The notes: generated by a model from the sequence alone, not told the origin. A stretch of 33,437 bases of DNA from Mycobacterium sp. 1423905.2 (GCF_001673155.1 NZ_LZLE01000209.1:1-33437); one strand, 5' to 3'; positions 1 through 7,847 are shown, numbered from the stretch's first letter. Numbers and translations are program-made.

Positions 1-29
1 CACAGCAGAATCAGCGCTACCCATCGCAC
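1..29 (-). CDS. start of a divergent exported protein (partial)
   Basis: Reading leftward from a GTG at 29, the first codons give V-R-W-V-A-L-I-L-L and run off the window, which looks like the charged start and hydrophobic core of a signal peptide. In M. tuberculosis a secreted-type gene (Rv2891, as I recall) is divergent from rpsB at this place, so position and orientation agree. Only nine codons are visible, with no clear ribosome binding site. An overlapping ATG in another frame (M-G-S-A-D-S) is the alternative. Low certainty. Confidence 0.35.
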
Positions 30-126
30 CCGATCAGCCCAGCCGCACGTCGACGCCGCGACCAGTCACCCCCGCCGGTTCTGTGTACCGGGGCGCCGCT
101 GGGGAAAACCATCAGCTGCCTCGGTG

Positions 127-132
127 TAAACT
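127..132 (+). promoter_or_regulatory. candidate -10 box of the rpsB promoter
   Basis: TAAACT fits the mycobacterial SigA -10 form TANNNT and is the best such match in the 30-313 gap upstream of rpsB. No good -35 is visible, which is common for these promoters. If used, the rpsB mRNA would have an untranslated leader of about 175 nt. Confidence 0.3.
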
Positions 133-262
133 TCCTAGCGCAGCTCGTTTCGGCGGGCTGACTTCGCGCGCCTGCACGCGGCTCCCAGAGTTCGCACCAG
201 CGTGCCGAGCGGTCCCTGACGGAGTCACTCCCGACGGGTTCGGCAGCGCAGCAGACGCCAGG

Positions 263-286
263 GCCCGGCCTCACCCGATGCCGGGC
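263..286 (+). promoter_or_regulatory. hairpin in the rpsB leader
   Basis: GCCCGGC (263-269) and GCCGGGC (280-286) form a perfect 7-bp stem with a 10-nt loop, ending 27 nt before the rpsB start codon. Such a structure could support translational feedback by S2, as occurs in other bacteria. That role is inference. The rest of the 30-313 gap shows no convincing gene. Confidence 0.3.
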
Positions 287-313
287 AGAAACCGACACAA
301 GTAAGGCACAAGC

Positions 314-1153
314 ATGGCCGTAGTCACCATGAAGCAGCTGCTCGACAGCGGCACCCACTTCGGGCATCAGACCCGTCGCTGGAACCCCAAGATGAAGCGG
401 TTCATCTTCACCGACCGCAACGGCATCTACATCATCGACCTGCAGCAGACGCTGACCTACATCGACAAGGCGTACGAGTTCGTCAAAGAGACGGTCGCCC
501 ACGGTGGCAGCGTCATGTTCGTGGGCACCAAGAAGCAGGCGCAGGAATCCGTCGCGGCCGAAGCGACCCGCGTCGGCATGCCCTATGTCAACCAGCGGTG
601 GCTGGGCGGCATGCTCACCAACTTCTCCACCGTGCACAAGCGCCTGCAGCGCCTCAAGGAGCTCGAGGCGATGGAGCAGACCGGTGGCTTCGAGGGCCGC
701 ACCAAGAAGGAAATCTTGATGCTGACCCGCGAGAAGAACAAGCTCGAGCGCAGCCTCGGCGGTATCCGCGACATGGCCAAGGTGCCGTCGGCCATCTGGG
801 TGGTCGACACCAACAAGGAGCACATCGCCGTCGGTGAGGCCCGCAAGCTGGGCATTCCGGTCATCGCGATCCTGGACACCAACTGTGACCCCGACGAGGT
901 CGACTACCCGATTCCGGGCAACGACGACGCGATCCGGTCGGCCGCGCTGCTCACCAAGGTGATCGCCTCCGCTGTCGCCGAGGGGCTGCAGGCTCGCGCC
1001 GGAGTGGGCCGTGGCGACGGCAAGCCCGAGGCGGACGCCGCCGAACCGCTGCCCGAATGGGAGCAGGAACTGCTGGCCTCGGCCGCCGCGACCGCCACTC
1101 CCGCGGGTGATGCCGGCGCCGGCGCCGGCGAATCAACCACAGACGCAACCTAA
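314..1153 (+). CDS. rpsB: 30S ribosomal protein S2
   Basis: S2 is a component of the small ribosomal subunit and binds the platform and head side together with S1 or its equivalents. The 279-residue product starts [20 protein letters not shown], with the S2 signatures G-T-H-F-G-H-Q near the N-terminus, [20 protein letters not shown] and the conserved P-S-A-I-W-V-V-D-T stretch. The body is of family length. The last 40 or so residues are an Ala/Gly/Glu-rich low-complexity tail, usual for mycobacterial S2. The ATG at 314 is the first S2-like start, preceded by a weak AAGG. tsf follows 13 bp downstream, the standard rpsB-tsf operon. Confidence 0.98.
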   Translation: MAVVTMKQLLDSGTHFGHQTRRWNPKMKRFIFTDRNGIYIIDLQQTLTYIDKAYEFVKETVAHGGSVMFVGTKKQAQESVAAEATRVGMPYVNQRWLGGMLTNFSTVHKRLQRLKELEAMEQTGGFEGRTKKEILMLTREKNKLERSLGGIRDMAKVPSAIWVVDTNKEHIAVGEARKLGIPVIAILDTNCDPDEVDYPIPGNDDAIRSAALLTKVIASAVAEGLQARAGVGRGDGKPEADAAEPLPEWEQELLASAAATATPAGDAGAGAGESTTDAT

Positions 1154-1166
1154 GAAAGGCTGAGCA

Positions 1167-1985
1167 TTGGCAAACTTCACCGCTGCCGACGTCAAGCGGC
1201 TTCGGGAACTGACCGGCGCAGGCATGCTCGACTGTAAGAACGCCCTCGCCGAAAGCGACGGTGACTTCGACAAGGCCGTCGAGGCGCTGCGCATCAAGGG
1301 CGCCAAGGACGTCGGCAAGCGCGCCGAGCGCGCGACGGCCGAGGGTCTGGTCGCCGCCAAGGACGGCGCGTTGATCGAGCTGAACTGCGAGACCGACTTC
1401 GTCGCCAAGAACGCCGAGTTCCAGGCGTTGGCCAACCAGGTGGTCGAAGCCGCGGTTTCGGCCAAGGCCACCGATGTCGACGCTGTCAAGGGCGCCAATG
1501 TCGGCGACAAGACCGTCGAACAGGCCATCGCCGAACTGTCGGCCAAGATCGGCGAGAAGCTCGAACTGCGCCGCGTCGCCTTCTTCGACGGGACCGTCGA
1601 GACCTACCTGCACAAGCGCGCGGCGGACCTGCCGCCCGCGGTCGGGGTGTTGGTGGAGTACACCGGTGACGGGGGCGCCGAGGCCGCGCACGCGGTGGCG
1701 CTGCAGATCGCCGCGCTCAAGGCGCGCTACCTTTCCCGCGAGGACGTGCCCGAGGACGTCGTCGCCAGCGAGCGCCGCATCGCCGAGGAAACCGCCAAGG
1801 CCGAAGGCAAGCCCGAACAGGCGCTGCCCAAGATCGTCGAGGGCCGGCTCAACGGCTTCTTCAAGGACGCCGTGCTGCTCGAACAGCCGTCGGTCTCCGA
1901 CAACAAGAAGACCGTCAAGGCCCTACTCGACGACGCCGGTGTGACCGTGACCCGGTTCGTGCGTTTCGAGGTCGGCCAGGCCTAG
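1167..1985 (+). CDS. tsf: translation elongation factor Ts
   Basis: EF-Ts is the guanine-nucleotide exchange factor that releases GDP from EF-Tu. The 272-residue product begins [20 protein letters not shown], containing the N-terminal UBA-like signature, followed by CKNAL and the second EF-Ts signature around [10 protein letters not shown]. The start is a TTG with AAGAAAGG about 8 nt upstream. No ATG gives the conserved MANFTAADV start. Length matches mycobacterial EF-Ts (about 271). It is co-transcribed with rpsB and followed by amiC after 10 bp. Confidence 0.97.
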   Translation: MANFTAADVKRLRELTGAGMLDCKNALAESDGDFDKAVEALRIKGAKDVGKRAERATAEGLVAAKDGALIELNCETDFVAKNAEFQALANQVVEAAVSAKATDVDAVKGANVGDKTVEQAIAELSAKIGEKLELRRVAFFDGTVETYLHKRAADLPPAVGVLVEYTGDGGAEAAHAVALQIAALKARYLSREDVPEDVVASERRIAEETAKAEGKPEQALPKIVEGRLNGFFKDAVLLEQPSVSDNKKTVKALLDDAGVTVTRFVRFEVGQA

Positions 1986-1995
1986 GCGCTGCGGT

Positions 1996-3408
1996 ATGCC
2001 CCGCATACATGCCTTCGCCGACGATGCCCTGGGCGAACTGGACGCGGTAGGACTGGCCGAGGCCATCCGGTCTGGGCACGTGTCGCGCGCCGAGGCCGTC
2101 GAGGCGGCCATCGCCCGCACCGAAGCGGTCGATTCCGCGCTCAACGGCGTCGCGCATGCGGCCTTCGACCGGGCGCGCGCGCAAGCGCAGGGCCAGTCCT
2201 TCGGCTTCTTCAGCGGCGTCCCGAGCTTCATTAAGGACAACGTCGACGTCGAGGGTCAGCCCACGATGCTGGGCACCGACGCCTGGACACCCCGCAACGC
2301 CGCGGCGCACAGCGAGTTCACCCGGTTGTTCTTGTCGACCGGGCTGATATCGCTGGGCAAGTCGCAGATGTCGGAGTTCGGGTTCAGTGCGGCCGCCGAA
2401 CATCCGCGGATCGGTCCGGTGCGTAATCCGTGGAACACCGACTACACCGCCGGGGCCTCGTCGTCGGGATCCGGGGCATTCGTCGCCGCCGGCGTCGTGC
2501 CGATCGCGCACGCCAACGACGGCGGCGGGTCCATCCGGATCCCGGCCGCCTGCAATGGGTTGGTCGGGCTGAAACCCTCCCGGGGACGGCTGCCACTGAA
2601 CCCGGAGCTGCGGCACATGCCGGTCGTGGTCGTCGCCAACGGCGTGGTGAGTCGCTCGGTTCGGGACACCGCCGCCTTCTACCGCGAGGCCGAACGTGTC
2701 TTCTCGGCCCCCAAGCTGCCCCCGATCGGCGACATCACCCGGCCGGGCACGCAGCGGCTGAAAATCGCGGTGGTGACCCGCTCGGTCAACCGGGAGGCCA
2801 GTGCCGAGGTGCGCCAGCTGACGCTCAAGGCCGCCGGGCTGCTCGAAGAACTTGGCCACCGCATCGAGCACGTCGAAAAGCCGCCCGCGGCTAGCAGTTT
2901 CGAGGACGACTTCATCCTGTATTGGGGCTTGTTGTCGTTGGCACAGGTCGGTACCGGCCGCTACACGCTGAGCAAGACCTTCGACCGTACCCGGCTGGAC
3001 AACCTGACATTGGGTCTCTACCGCCACGCCAACCGCAACCTGCACCGCATCCCGCTGGCGATCATGCGGCTGCGCGCGGCGCGTCGGCGTACCGCGCAAT
3101 TCTTCGCCACCTATGACGCGGTGCTGACGCCCACGCTGGCTGACCGGACGCCGCAAATTGGCTACCTGGCACCCACTGACTATCAGCAGACCATCGACCG
3201 ACTCTCCGACTGGGTGGCCTTCACGCCGCTGCAAAACGTCACCGGGGAACCGGCAATCTCCTTGCCGCTGGCGCGGTCCGCCGACGGCATGCCGGTAGGA
3301 CTGATGATCTCCGCCGACATCGGGCGTGAGGACCGACTGTTGGAACTGGCGTACGAGTTGGAGGAAGCGCAGCCGTGGCCGCGGATCCAGGACGCTGCGT
3401 CGGCCTAG
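1996..3408 (+). CDS. amiC: amidase-signature-family amidase (AmiC-like)
   Basis: The product is a 470-residue hydrolase of the amidase signature family, which cleaves carboxamides through a Ser-cisSer-Lys triad. Visible residues are Lys80 in PSFIKDN, the cis-Ser in the ASSSGSG loop (about 155-157) and the nucleophile Ser179 in GGGSIRIPAA. The Gly/Ser-rich signature and the downstream GLVGLKPSRGR agree with the family. The true substrate cannot be told from sequence. The H37Rv counterpart next to tsf is amiC (Rv2888c), of nearly the same length. It starts 10 bp after tsf and is probably read through from it. Its stop overlaps the convergent MarR gene by 4 bp. Confidence 0.92.
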   Translation: MPRIHAFADDALGELDAVGLAEAIRSGHVSRAEAVEAAIARTEAVDSALNGVAHAAFDRARAQAQGQSFGFFSGVPSFIKDNVDVEGQPTMLGTDAWTPRNAAAHSEFTRLFLSTGLISLGKSQMSEFGFSAAAEHPRIGPVRNPWNTDYTAGASSSGSGAFVAAGVVPIAHANDGGGSIRIPAACNGLVGLKPSRGRLPLNPELRHMPVVVVANGVVSRSVRDTAAFYREAERVFSAPKLPPIGDITRPGTQRLKIAVVTRSVNREASAEVRQLTLKAAGLLEELGHRIEHVEKPPAASSFEDDFILYWGLLSLAQVGTGRYTLSKTFDRTRLDNLTLGLYRHANRNLHRIPLAIMRLRAARRRTAQFFATYDAVLTPTLADRTPQIGYLAPTDYQQTIDRLSDWVAFTPLQNVTGEPAISLPLARSADGMPVGLMISADIGREDRLLELAYELEEAQPWPRIQDAASA

Positions 3409-3824
3409 TCCGAGCCGAGTCGCTCGAGCATTCGCTTGAATTCCCGCTGTTGCGGCGCAGTCAATTTGGCGAGTATGCGCGCGTCCGCACCACGCACAAC
3501 GGTCTCGGCGCGCTTGAGCAGGGCGCGGCCCTGGCTGGTCAATGTGGCCGGCAGGGCACGTCCGGAGGACACTGACGCCGGGCGGGCCACCACACCCGAG
3601 TCCTCCAATCTGCGCAACACCGTGTTCATCGCCTGCGGGGTGACGCCCGCGTGCCGCGCCAGTTCGGCACTGGACGATCCCGGCGATTGGGCCAGCATTC
3701 GCAGACAGACGAATTCGGGCAGGGTGAGGCCCAGTGGACTCAGCGCGGCGCCGACCTCGGGCCGCAGCACGGCCCCCACCCGGTAGAGCAGGTAACCCAA
3801 CGGGGCGTCGTCGACTTGACCCAT
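3405..3824 (-). CDS. MarR-family transcriptional repressor (Rv2887-like)
   Basis: This 139-residue protein has a MarR winged helix-turn-helix: a helical N-terminus, then LGLTLPEFVCLRMLAQSPG, ELARHAGVTPQAMNTVLRRLE as the recognition helix region, and a basic wing (GRALPATLTSQGR). MarR proteins bind palindromes as dimers and often respond to aromatic compounds. In H37Rv the regulator beside amiC is Rv2887, of the same length, reported to repress a methyltransferase gene linked to drug tolerance (memory). Its ATG lies inside a TTGACA-type palindrome, suggesting autoregulation. It is convergent with amiC. Confidence 0.88.
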   Translation of the reverse strand: MGQVDDAPLGYLLYRVGAVLRPEVGAALSPLGLTLPEFVCLRMLAQSPGSSSAELARHAGVTPQAMNTVLRRLEDSGVVARPASVSSGRALPATLTSQGRALLKRAETVVRGADARILAKLTAPQQREFKRMLERLGSD

Positions 3825-3840
3825 GTCAAGGATATTGACA
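3816..3840. promoter_or_regulatory. probable MarR operator with three TTGAC half-sites
   Basis: TTGAC (3816-3820), TGTCAA (3824-3829) and TTGACA (3835-3840) form two overlapping inverted repeats: TTGAC-4-GTCAA and TGTCAA-5-TTGACA. The second is a perfect 17-bp palindrome and covers the start codon of the MarR gene (3822-3824). This spacing is typical of MarR-dimer operators. That this repressor binds it is inference. Confidence 0.5.
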
Positions 3841-3919
3841 TAGATCGGCGGTGAAATCGGGCAGAAACACCCACTTCGCCGCCTGGTTGCCGATGCGGCG
3901 GTCAGGGTATGTAGGCGTC

Positions 3920-4138
3920 ATGGCAGAAGGGCAAGAGTACGGCGAGGAAGACCCACGGCACCATACGGTCAAGTTGAAAGAGATGCTCAACGACACGGCG
4001 CTGCATGCGCGGGAGGTGATCGAGAAGGTCGCCGACCCACGCGGGCAAGGCCTGCTCGAGGCGACTGCCGAGGTGCTGATCGGTCTGATCACGGCCTACG
4101 ACAATTACGAGCAGGAAGCCGAAACCTCTTGGCGCTGA
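3920..4138 (+). CDS. small conserved hypothetical protein, 72 residues
   Basis: The ATG at 3920 gives MAEGQEYGEEDP followed by a mostly helical, highly charged protein (KLKEMLNDTALHAREVIEK, then LLEATAEVLIGLITAYDNYEQ). No domain is recognised, and there is no signal peptide or membrane span. An upstream ATG at 3851 in the same frame would add 23 residues of unlike composition and is less likely. A TATGTA at 3908-3913, seven bases before the ATG, could be a -10 element giving a leaderless message. It diverges from the MarR gene, so it may belong to that regulator's control region. Function unknown. Confidence 0.6.
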   Translation: MAEGQEYGEEDPRHHTVKLKEMLNDTALHAREVIEKVADPRGQGLLEATAEVLIGLITAYDNYEQEAETSWR

Positions 4139-4145
4139 ACCCTCT

Positions 4146-4811
4146 TTAATTAGGCCGCCGTATCGCTGGGGGGGTGTTCACCAAGCGGTGGGCTATTTCG
4201 GCAACCGGATCATTCGACTCCTGAGAGAGTCGCTTCAGCAGATCGAATGCCGCCAACGCATCAATGCTGAACCGCTCCATGAGCATCCCTTTGGCCTGGC
4301 CGATGGTGTCGCGTGAGGCCAGAGCGCTATGGAACTGTTGGTCACGACGCAAGATATTCCAGGCCAGCGCGGTGTGTGTGGCGAAGGCCAATCCGACTTC
4401 GATCGCTTCATCGTCGAAAGCATGAGCATCATCGGCATACAGGTTGAACGCGCCCGCGGACTGTCGATCGTTGAAGAGCAGAAACGACAGGATCGAGCGA
4501 ATTGGCGTCTGCCGCAACGCTTCCTCGCGGTACCTGGGCCAGCGCTGCTCAGCGCCGAGGTCATCGATGTGAATGGTGTGATGCTGCCATGCCGCCGAGA
4601 GGCACGGGCCCTCACCGAGGTGTCCTTGTATTTGATCGATCAGCACCGCGAAATCGTCGGTCGCCGACGGCGTTTCGAGGACGCGACGGCGTTGTGTGAG
4701 GGTGACGCCCGCGTGTAACGCTCCGGGCACGGATTTCACGGCGGTTTCGGTGATTTCGTCCAGGGTCGCTCGGGCATCAACCGGCCCCTGCTGAGGCATG
4801 TCCCGGACCAA
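4146..4811 (-). CDS. GAF-ANTAR antitermination regulator
   Basis: This 221-residue regulator has an N-terminal GAF sensor domain (about residues 15-150, with FAVLIDQIQGHLGEGPCL and the DDAHAFDDEAIEVGLAFA stretch) and a C-terminal ANTAR RNA-binding domain (about 165-215, ASRDTIGQAKGMLMERFS then AFDLLKRLSQESND). ANTAR proteins bind paired RNA hairpins to prevent transcription termination. GAF-ANTAR proteins are common in mycobacteria. The start is uncertain: TTG at 4811 or ATG at 4799. The same frame continues upstream to a TGA and reads LNRLTELVRD, which looks protein-like, so a non-standard start or a lost start codon is possible. It ends 8 bp from the small convergent gene at 4138. Confidence 0.85.
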   Translation of the reverse strand: MVRDMPQQGPVDARATLDEITETAVKSVPGALHAGVTLTQRRRVLETPSATDDFAVLIDQIQGHLGEGPCLSAAWQHHTIHIDDLGAEQRWPRYREEALRQTPIRSILSFLLFNDRQSAGAFNLYADDAHAFDDEAIEVGLAFATHTALAWNILRRDQQFHSALASRDTIGQAKGMLMERFSIDALAAFDLLKRLSQESNDPVAEIAHRLVNTPPAIRRPN

Positions 4812-4835
4812 TTCCGTGAGCCGATTCAGCGCGCT

Positions 4836-4877
4836 TTGCGAATGCGCGAAAACTCACCTAATCCCCGCATTCGTCAA
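4836..4877. repeat. inverted repeat upstream of the GAF-ANTAR gene
   Basis: CGAATGCG (4839-4846) is complementary to CGCATTCG (4866-4873), with TTG/CAA extending the stem past a one-base bulge. It lies just upstream of the GAF-ANTAR start, in the 243-bp gap before the MPT63-like gene. It may be an operator or an RNA hairpin for the regulator. No other structure is clear in 4812-5054 apart from the ribosome binding site of the next gene. Confidence 0.3.
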
Positions 4878-5054
4878 TTATGCACCGTCTGGTACCGCAT
4901 GGCAGGGCCGCGCTGCGCTGGCCGAGTGGCGCTCGCGAATGTTTGAGGCCCAAGCCGATCGGTTATGGAATTCAGTGGGGGGCATCCTCATGGATTCGAG
5001 TTGCGTAGTGCGCTTGCGTGAGGAATGCGAACGGCCGAATGGGAGGAATTCAGT

Positions 5055-5531
5055 ATGAAATTCGGGAAAACCGCAGTTAAATCCGCTATTGGTGCCGCCG
5101 GAATTACCGCAGCCGTCTTCACCGCCGCACCGGCGATCGCCAACCCCGCTATTCAGGGATTTGGCACCAGTGCACCGATTGTCAATGGCCCGCTGGTCAC
5201 CGCCTACACGGTCAGTGACCTGCAGCCGAGTAACGCAATGATCCCTGGCTACCAGCCGCAGGGCCAGTTGTGGCAGGCCGACGTGACCGCCGTGGCCAAT
5301 AGTGGGACGGTCACGCCGCTGGTGTCGGCGTTCAACGCGCGCACGGCCACCGGCCAGACCTACCACGTGGTCAATACGCTGCCGACGCCTAACGGCCTGA
5401 GTCCGGCGCCGATTACCCAAGGTGGCCAAACCACCGGGACTATCTACTTCGACGTCAATGGCGCGCCGCCCAACGGCGTGGTCTACAACGACGGCGTTCA
5501 AGATGTCCTGATCTGGACGAACAACGCATAG
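5055..5531 (+). CDS. MPT63-family secreted protein (DUF1942)
   Basis: The 158-residue product has a clear Sec signal peptide (MKFGKTAVKSAIGAAGITAA, cleaved near APAIA-N). The mature part aligns by eye with the MPT63 immunoglobulin-like beta-sandwich: VSDLQPSNAMIPGYQPQGQ, TPLVSAFNARTATG, TTGTIYFDV and DVLIWTNNA at the end. MPT63 is a small secreted mycobacterial antigen of unknown biochemical role. The start is set by GGGAGGAATT 5-14 nt before the ATG; longer starts in the frame lack a signal peptide. In H37Rv mpt63 (Rv1926c) is elsewhere, so this is a paralogue or relocated copy. A strong terminator follows, making it a single-gene unit. Confidence 0.88.
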   Translation: MKFGKTAVKSAIGAAGITAAVFTAAPAIANPAIQGFGTSAPIVNGPLVTAYTVSDLQPSNAMIPGYQPQGQLWQADVTAVANSGTVTPLVSAFNARTATGQTYHVVNTLPTPNGLSPAPITQGGQTTGTIYFDVNGAPPNGVVYNDGVQDVLIWTNNA

Positions 5532-5584
5532 CTCGTGCTCGTTTCGATGACTAACCCGGACGGCGGAGTCGTCGTCGGGTCTGT

Positions 5585-5622
5585 ACACACTCCCCGCGTC
5601 ACCGGTGGCGCGGGGAGTGTGT
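5585..5622 (+). terminator. strong hairpin terminator after the MPT63-like gene
   Basis: A perfect 14-bp stem (5585-5598 with 5609-5622) closes a 10-nt loop, 54 bases after the stop at 5531. There is no U-run, as is usual for intrinsic terminators in mycobacteria. It ends transcription before the acyltransferase start at 5671. Confidence 0.75.
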
Positions 5623-5670
5623 GTGAATTCTTGGAGTGAGTTGTGCACGAACAGGGGGTACTCACCGCCC

Positions 5671-6609
5671 ATGGCACAAAAAGCTGATCACCGGCCGCCG
5701 GAGGTCCTCGACCAAGCCCAGCAGCACGCCGAGCAAGCGCGCTCCTCTATGCAGCGCAAGCGCGAGAAACAGGACGGCGGCCTAAGCGGGTGGGTGGCGT
5801 CACGGGCCGGCCAATGGGACCTCGATGGCCAGGATGAAACGTCGTTGCAGCGGCAGAAGTTCTTCTGGAACGTGCTGGTGGACTATTGGTTCCGCATGGA
5901 GATCGACGGTTGGGAGAACATCCCCGAACCACCCGCGTTGCTGATCGGGATCCACTCCGGCGCCCCGTTCGTATGGGACGCGTGGACGGTGGGCCTGCAA
6001 TGGTGGCGACGATTCGGTCCCGATCGTCCCCTGCACGGCACCGCGCACGACGCGTTGATGGCCATCCCGGGAATCGGCCGGTTCTTCCGATCCATGGGCG
6101 TGCTGCCGGCGGCTCCGGACGCCATCGCCACCGCGCTCGCCGAGGGGCGCGATGTGGCGCTGTGGCCGGGCGGCGAAGTCGATTCGTTGCGCCCCTGGTC
6201 AGAGCGGGACCGGGCGAATCTGGCGGGGCGCAAGGGGTTCGTCAAAATGGCCATCCGCGCCGGAGTGCCGATCGTCCCGATCGCCACCGTCGGCGGGGCG
6301 GACGCCATGCCGGTGCTCATTCGCGGCGACCAGCTCTCCCGCACCTTGCGCCTAGATAAAGCGCTGCGGCTCAAGGTTTTTCCGATTGCGGTATCGCTGC
6401 CTTGGGGTATCGCACCGGCAGCGCTGCCACAGTTGCCGTTGCCGGCCAAGATCAGGACCCGGTTCATGCCCCCGGTCGAGATCGATCACGACCCGGCGCG
6501 TGCTGACGACGAGGACTACATCGACAGCAAGTACCACGAAGTCGAAGACAGCATTCAACGCGGAATGGATGCGCTGGCCCGCAAGCGCGCGCTGCCGTTG
6601 TTCGGCTGA
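5671..6609 (+). CDS. phospholipid/glycerol acyltransferase-like protein
   Basis: A 312-residue protein of the lysophospholipid/monoacylglycerol acyltransferase superfamily. The first 75 residues are charged and helical with no signal peptide. The core holds a His-Asp block in LIGIHSGAPFVWDAW, then ALMAIPGIGRFFRSMGVLPA, LWPGGEVDSLRPWSERD (the substrate-binding PGG/E block) and GVPIVPIATVGGADAMP. These enzymes transfer acyl groups to glycerolipids at the membrane. Exact substrate unknown. A GTG at 5605 in the same frame falls inside the terminator stem, so the ATG at 5671, with GGGGG about 12 nt upstream, is preferred. It resembles the H37Rv Rv1920 type and is convergent with the GlnR-like gene. 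Confidence 0.78.
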   Translation: MAQKADHRPPEVLDQAQQHAEQARSSMQRKREKQDGGLSGWVASRAGQWDLDGQDETSLQRQKFFWNVLVDYWFRMEIDGWENIPEPPALLIGIHSGAPFVWDAWTVGLQWWRRFGPDRPLHGTAHDALMAIPGIGRFFRSMGVLPAAPDAIATALAEGRDVALWPGGEVDSLRPWSERDRANLAGRKGFVKMAIRAGVPIVPIATVGGADAMPVLIRGDQLSRTLRLDKALRLKVFPIAVSLPWGIAPAALPQLPLPAKIRTRFMPPVEIDHDPARADDEDYIDSKYHEVEDSIQRGMDALARKRALPLFG

Positions 6610-6616
6610 GCGGACG

Positions 6617-7354
6617 CTACCGGGTCACCGGATCGGTGGTCGGCGCCGTGGACGTCCAGATCGGGCTCAACATCGGCTCACCGACAATCCATCGCGGCTG
6701 CGGCGGAGTCACCGCCATGTAGCCCACACCGCGGACGGTGTCGACCATTGACTCGTGGGCCGTGCCCAGCTTGGCGCGCAGGCGCCGCACGTGCACGTCG
6801 ACCGTGCGCACCCGGCCGTTGCAGTCGTAGCCCCATACCTCGTGCATGAGCCGGGTTCGGCTGAACGCCTGACCCGCGTGCTGCACAAGGAAATTCAACA
6901 GTTTGAACTCGGTCAGGGTGAGGCCGAGGTCGGTGCCGTTCAGCGTCACGCTGTAGCTGGCGGGGTGCAGAATCAGGTCACCGAATTGCAGGGTGCCCGC
7001 GAAGGCGCTGCGGCGCCGCCTGATCGCCAGCCGCAATCGCGTCTGCAGTTCCGCGGCGCCGGCCGGCGTCAGCAGCAGGTCGTCGAAATGCCAATCGACG
7101 TCGAGATCGACGAAATCCGGCGGTGCAACCACCGCAACCACCGCCATGACCGGGGCGTCGGCGTTCAGTTGTCGGCATACCCTACGGGCCGCGGCCAGGT
7201 CGGTTCGCGCATCGATGACGGCCACGTCGACGCCGTCGTACGCGGCCCGGTGGTGCTCTTCCAGCGGTGCCCGGCGGACCTGCAGGGCGAACGACTCCAG
7301 CGACGGCAGCACCGACTCGAAATCGGCTTCATTGGTAAGCAGCAAAACTTCCAA
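6617..7354 (-). CDS. GlnR/OmpR-type response regulator (Rv2884-like)
   Basis: The 245-residue protein has a receiver-like domain (1-115) and a winged-helix DNA-binding domain (about 125-225: LTLTEFKLLNFLVQHAG, MHEVWGYDCNGR, TVDVHVRRLRAKLG, TVRGVGYMAV). Asp48 in VAVIDAR sits where the phosphorylated Asp would be, but the acidic pocket and the conserved Lys of normal receivers are poor, as in the nitrogen regulator GlnR. This suggests phosphorylation-independent dimerisation. No histidine kinase is adjacent. Its location near pyrH and amiC matches Rv2884 of H37Rv. The start is a TTG preceded by GGAG 7 nt upstream; the nearby ATG at 7361 is out of frame. Confidence 0.88.
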   Translation of the reverse strand: MEVLLLTNEADFESVLPSLESFALQVRRAPLEEHHRAAYDGVDVAVIDARTDLAAARRVCRQLNADAPVMAVVAVVAPPDFVDLDVDWHFDDLLLTPAGAAELQTRLRLAIRRRRSAFAGTLQFGDLILHPASYSVTLNGTDLGLTLTEFKLLNFLVQHAGQAFSRTRLMHEVWGYDCNGRVRTVDVHVRRLRAKLGTAHESMVDTVRGVGYMAVTPPQPRWIVGEPMLSPIWTSTAPTTDPVTR

Positions 7355-7519
7355 CAGCCATCTCCAACCTCGTCAGGGCGTGCCCACTACTGGGCGATCA
7401 CCCCATACGGAGATGCTGCCAGTGCGGCCAATCGGCACCCAGTTAGCCCCGATTATTCCAACTTCGAGAAAGACCCGTGCGGGCGATTGTCGCAAAGTCG
7501 GGTACGGCCACAAAAGTCG

Positions 7520-7554
7520 ATGGGCCCGGTCCGTTGTACACAGACCGGACCCAT
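7520..7554 (-). terminator. hairpin terminator after the CsbD-like gene
   Basis: 7520-7531 and 7543-7554 pair over 12 bp with one position that is G-U in the minus-strand RNA, with an 11-nt loop. On the minus strand it is followed by TCGACTTTTG. It begins 14 bases past the stop of the CsbD-like gene and separates it from the GlnR-like gene. Confidence 0.6.
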
Positions 7555-7567
7555 CCTTCCCAACAAG

Positions 7568-7807
7568 CTATTGATTGGACTTCTGGCGCTGTTCGGCCGC
7601 CTGAGCGCTGGCGCGTGCTGCCTCTGCCTGAGCCTCTTTCTTGGCGGCGTCACGCTGGGCCTCGGCCTTGTCCTGCTGCGCTTCACCCTCGTCGATCAGA
7701 TCACCGCGACCGGTCACCGTCCCGATGACTTCCTTGGCCTTGCCTTTGACGCCCTCGACGACTCCCTCGACCGCCTCGGCTGGTCCAGACTTGTCCGTCT
7801 CCGACAT
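7568..7807 (-). CDS. CsbD-family small stress protein
   Basis: A 79-residue hydrophilic protein beginning MSETDKSGPAEAVEGVVEGV, followed by KGKAKEVIGTVTGRGDLIDE, the CsbD core. The C-terminal half is Ala/Glu/Lys/Gln-rich and predicted to be one long helix. CsbD-like proteins are general-stress proteins of unknown biochemical role in Bacillus and actinobacteria. The ATG at 7807 is chosen because GAGGAGG lies 5-11 nt upstream. An upstream GTG in frame (7852) would add an unlike segment. It is monocistronic, bounded by the hairpin at 7520-7554. Confidence 0.8.
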   Translation of the reverse strand: MSETDKSGPAEAVEGVVEGVKGKAKEVIGTVTGRGDLIDEGEAQQDKAEAQRDAAKKEAQAEAARASAQAAEQRQKSNQ

Positions 7808-7829
7808 GATCCTCCTCGAATGCCCGTGC

Positions 7830-7847
7830 ACTGAGCGTCCACTCAGT
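7830..7847. promoter_or_regulatory. palindrome upstream of the CsbD-like gene
   Basis: ACTGAG-6-CTCAGT is a perfect inverted repeat 23 bases upstream of the CsbD start. Position suits an operator or a 5'-UTR stem. No sigma-factor motif was convincingly placed in the 229-bp divergent gap 7808-8036. Confidence 0.3.

Noticed and set aside
17..823. Long minus-strand frame across rpsB
   Set aside because: Antisense of the strongly conserved rpsB, His/Arg/Leu-rich composition, no signal for translation. Typical of high-GC DNA.
1915..3234. 439-codon minus-strand frame across amiC
   Set aside because: Antisense of amiC, whose amidase motifs are intact. The frame is Arg/Gly/Gln-rich with no domain.
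5034..5039. CCGAAT ahead of the MPT63-like gene as a SigK -10
   Set aside because: No CCATCC-like box lies 14-15 bases upstream, and it falls only 15 bases before the start codon next to the ribosome binding site.
5605..5670. GTG start for the acyltransferase at 5605
   Set aside because: It lies inside the terminator hairpin at 5585-5622 and adds residues unlike the family. The ATG at 5671 is better.
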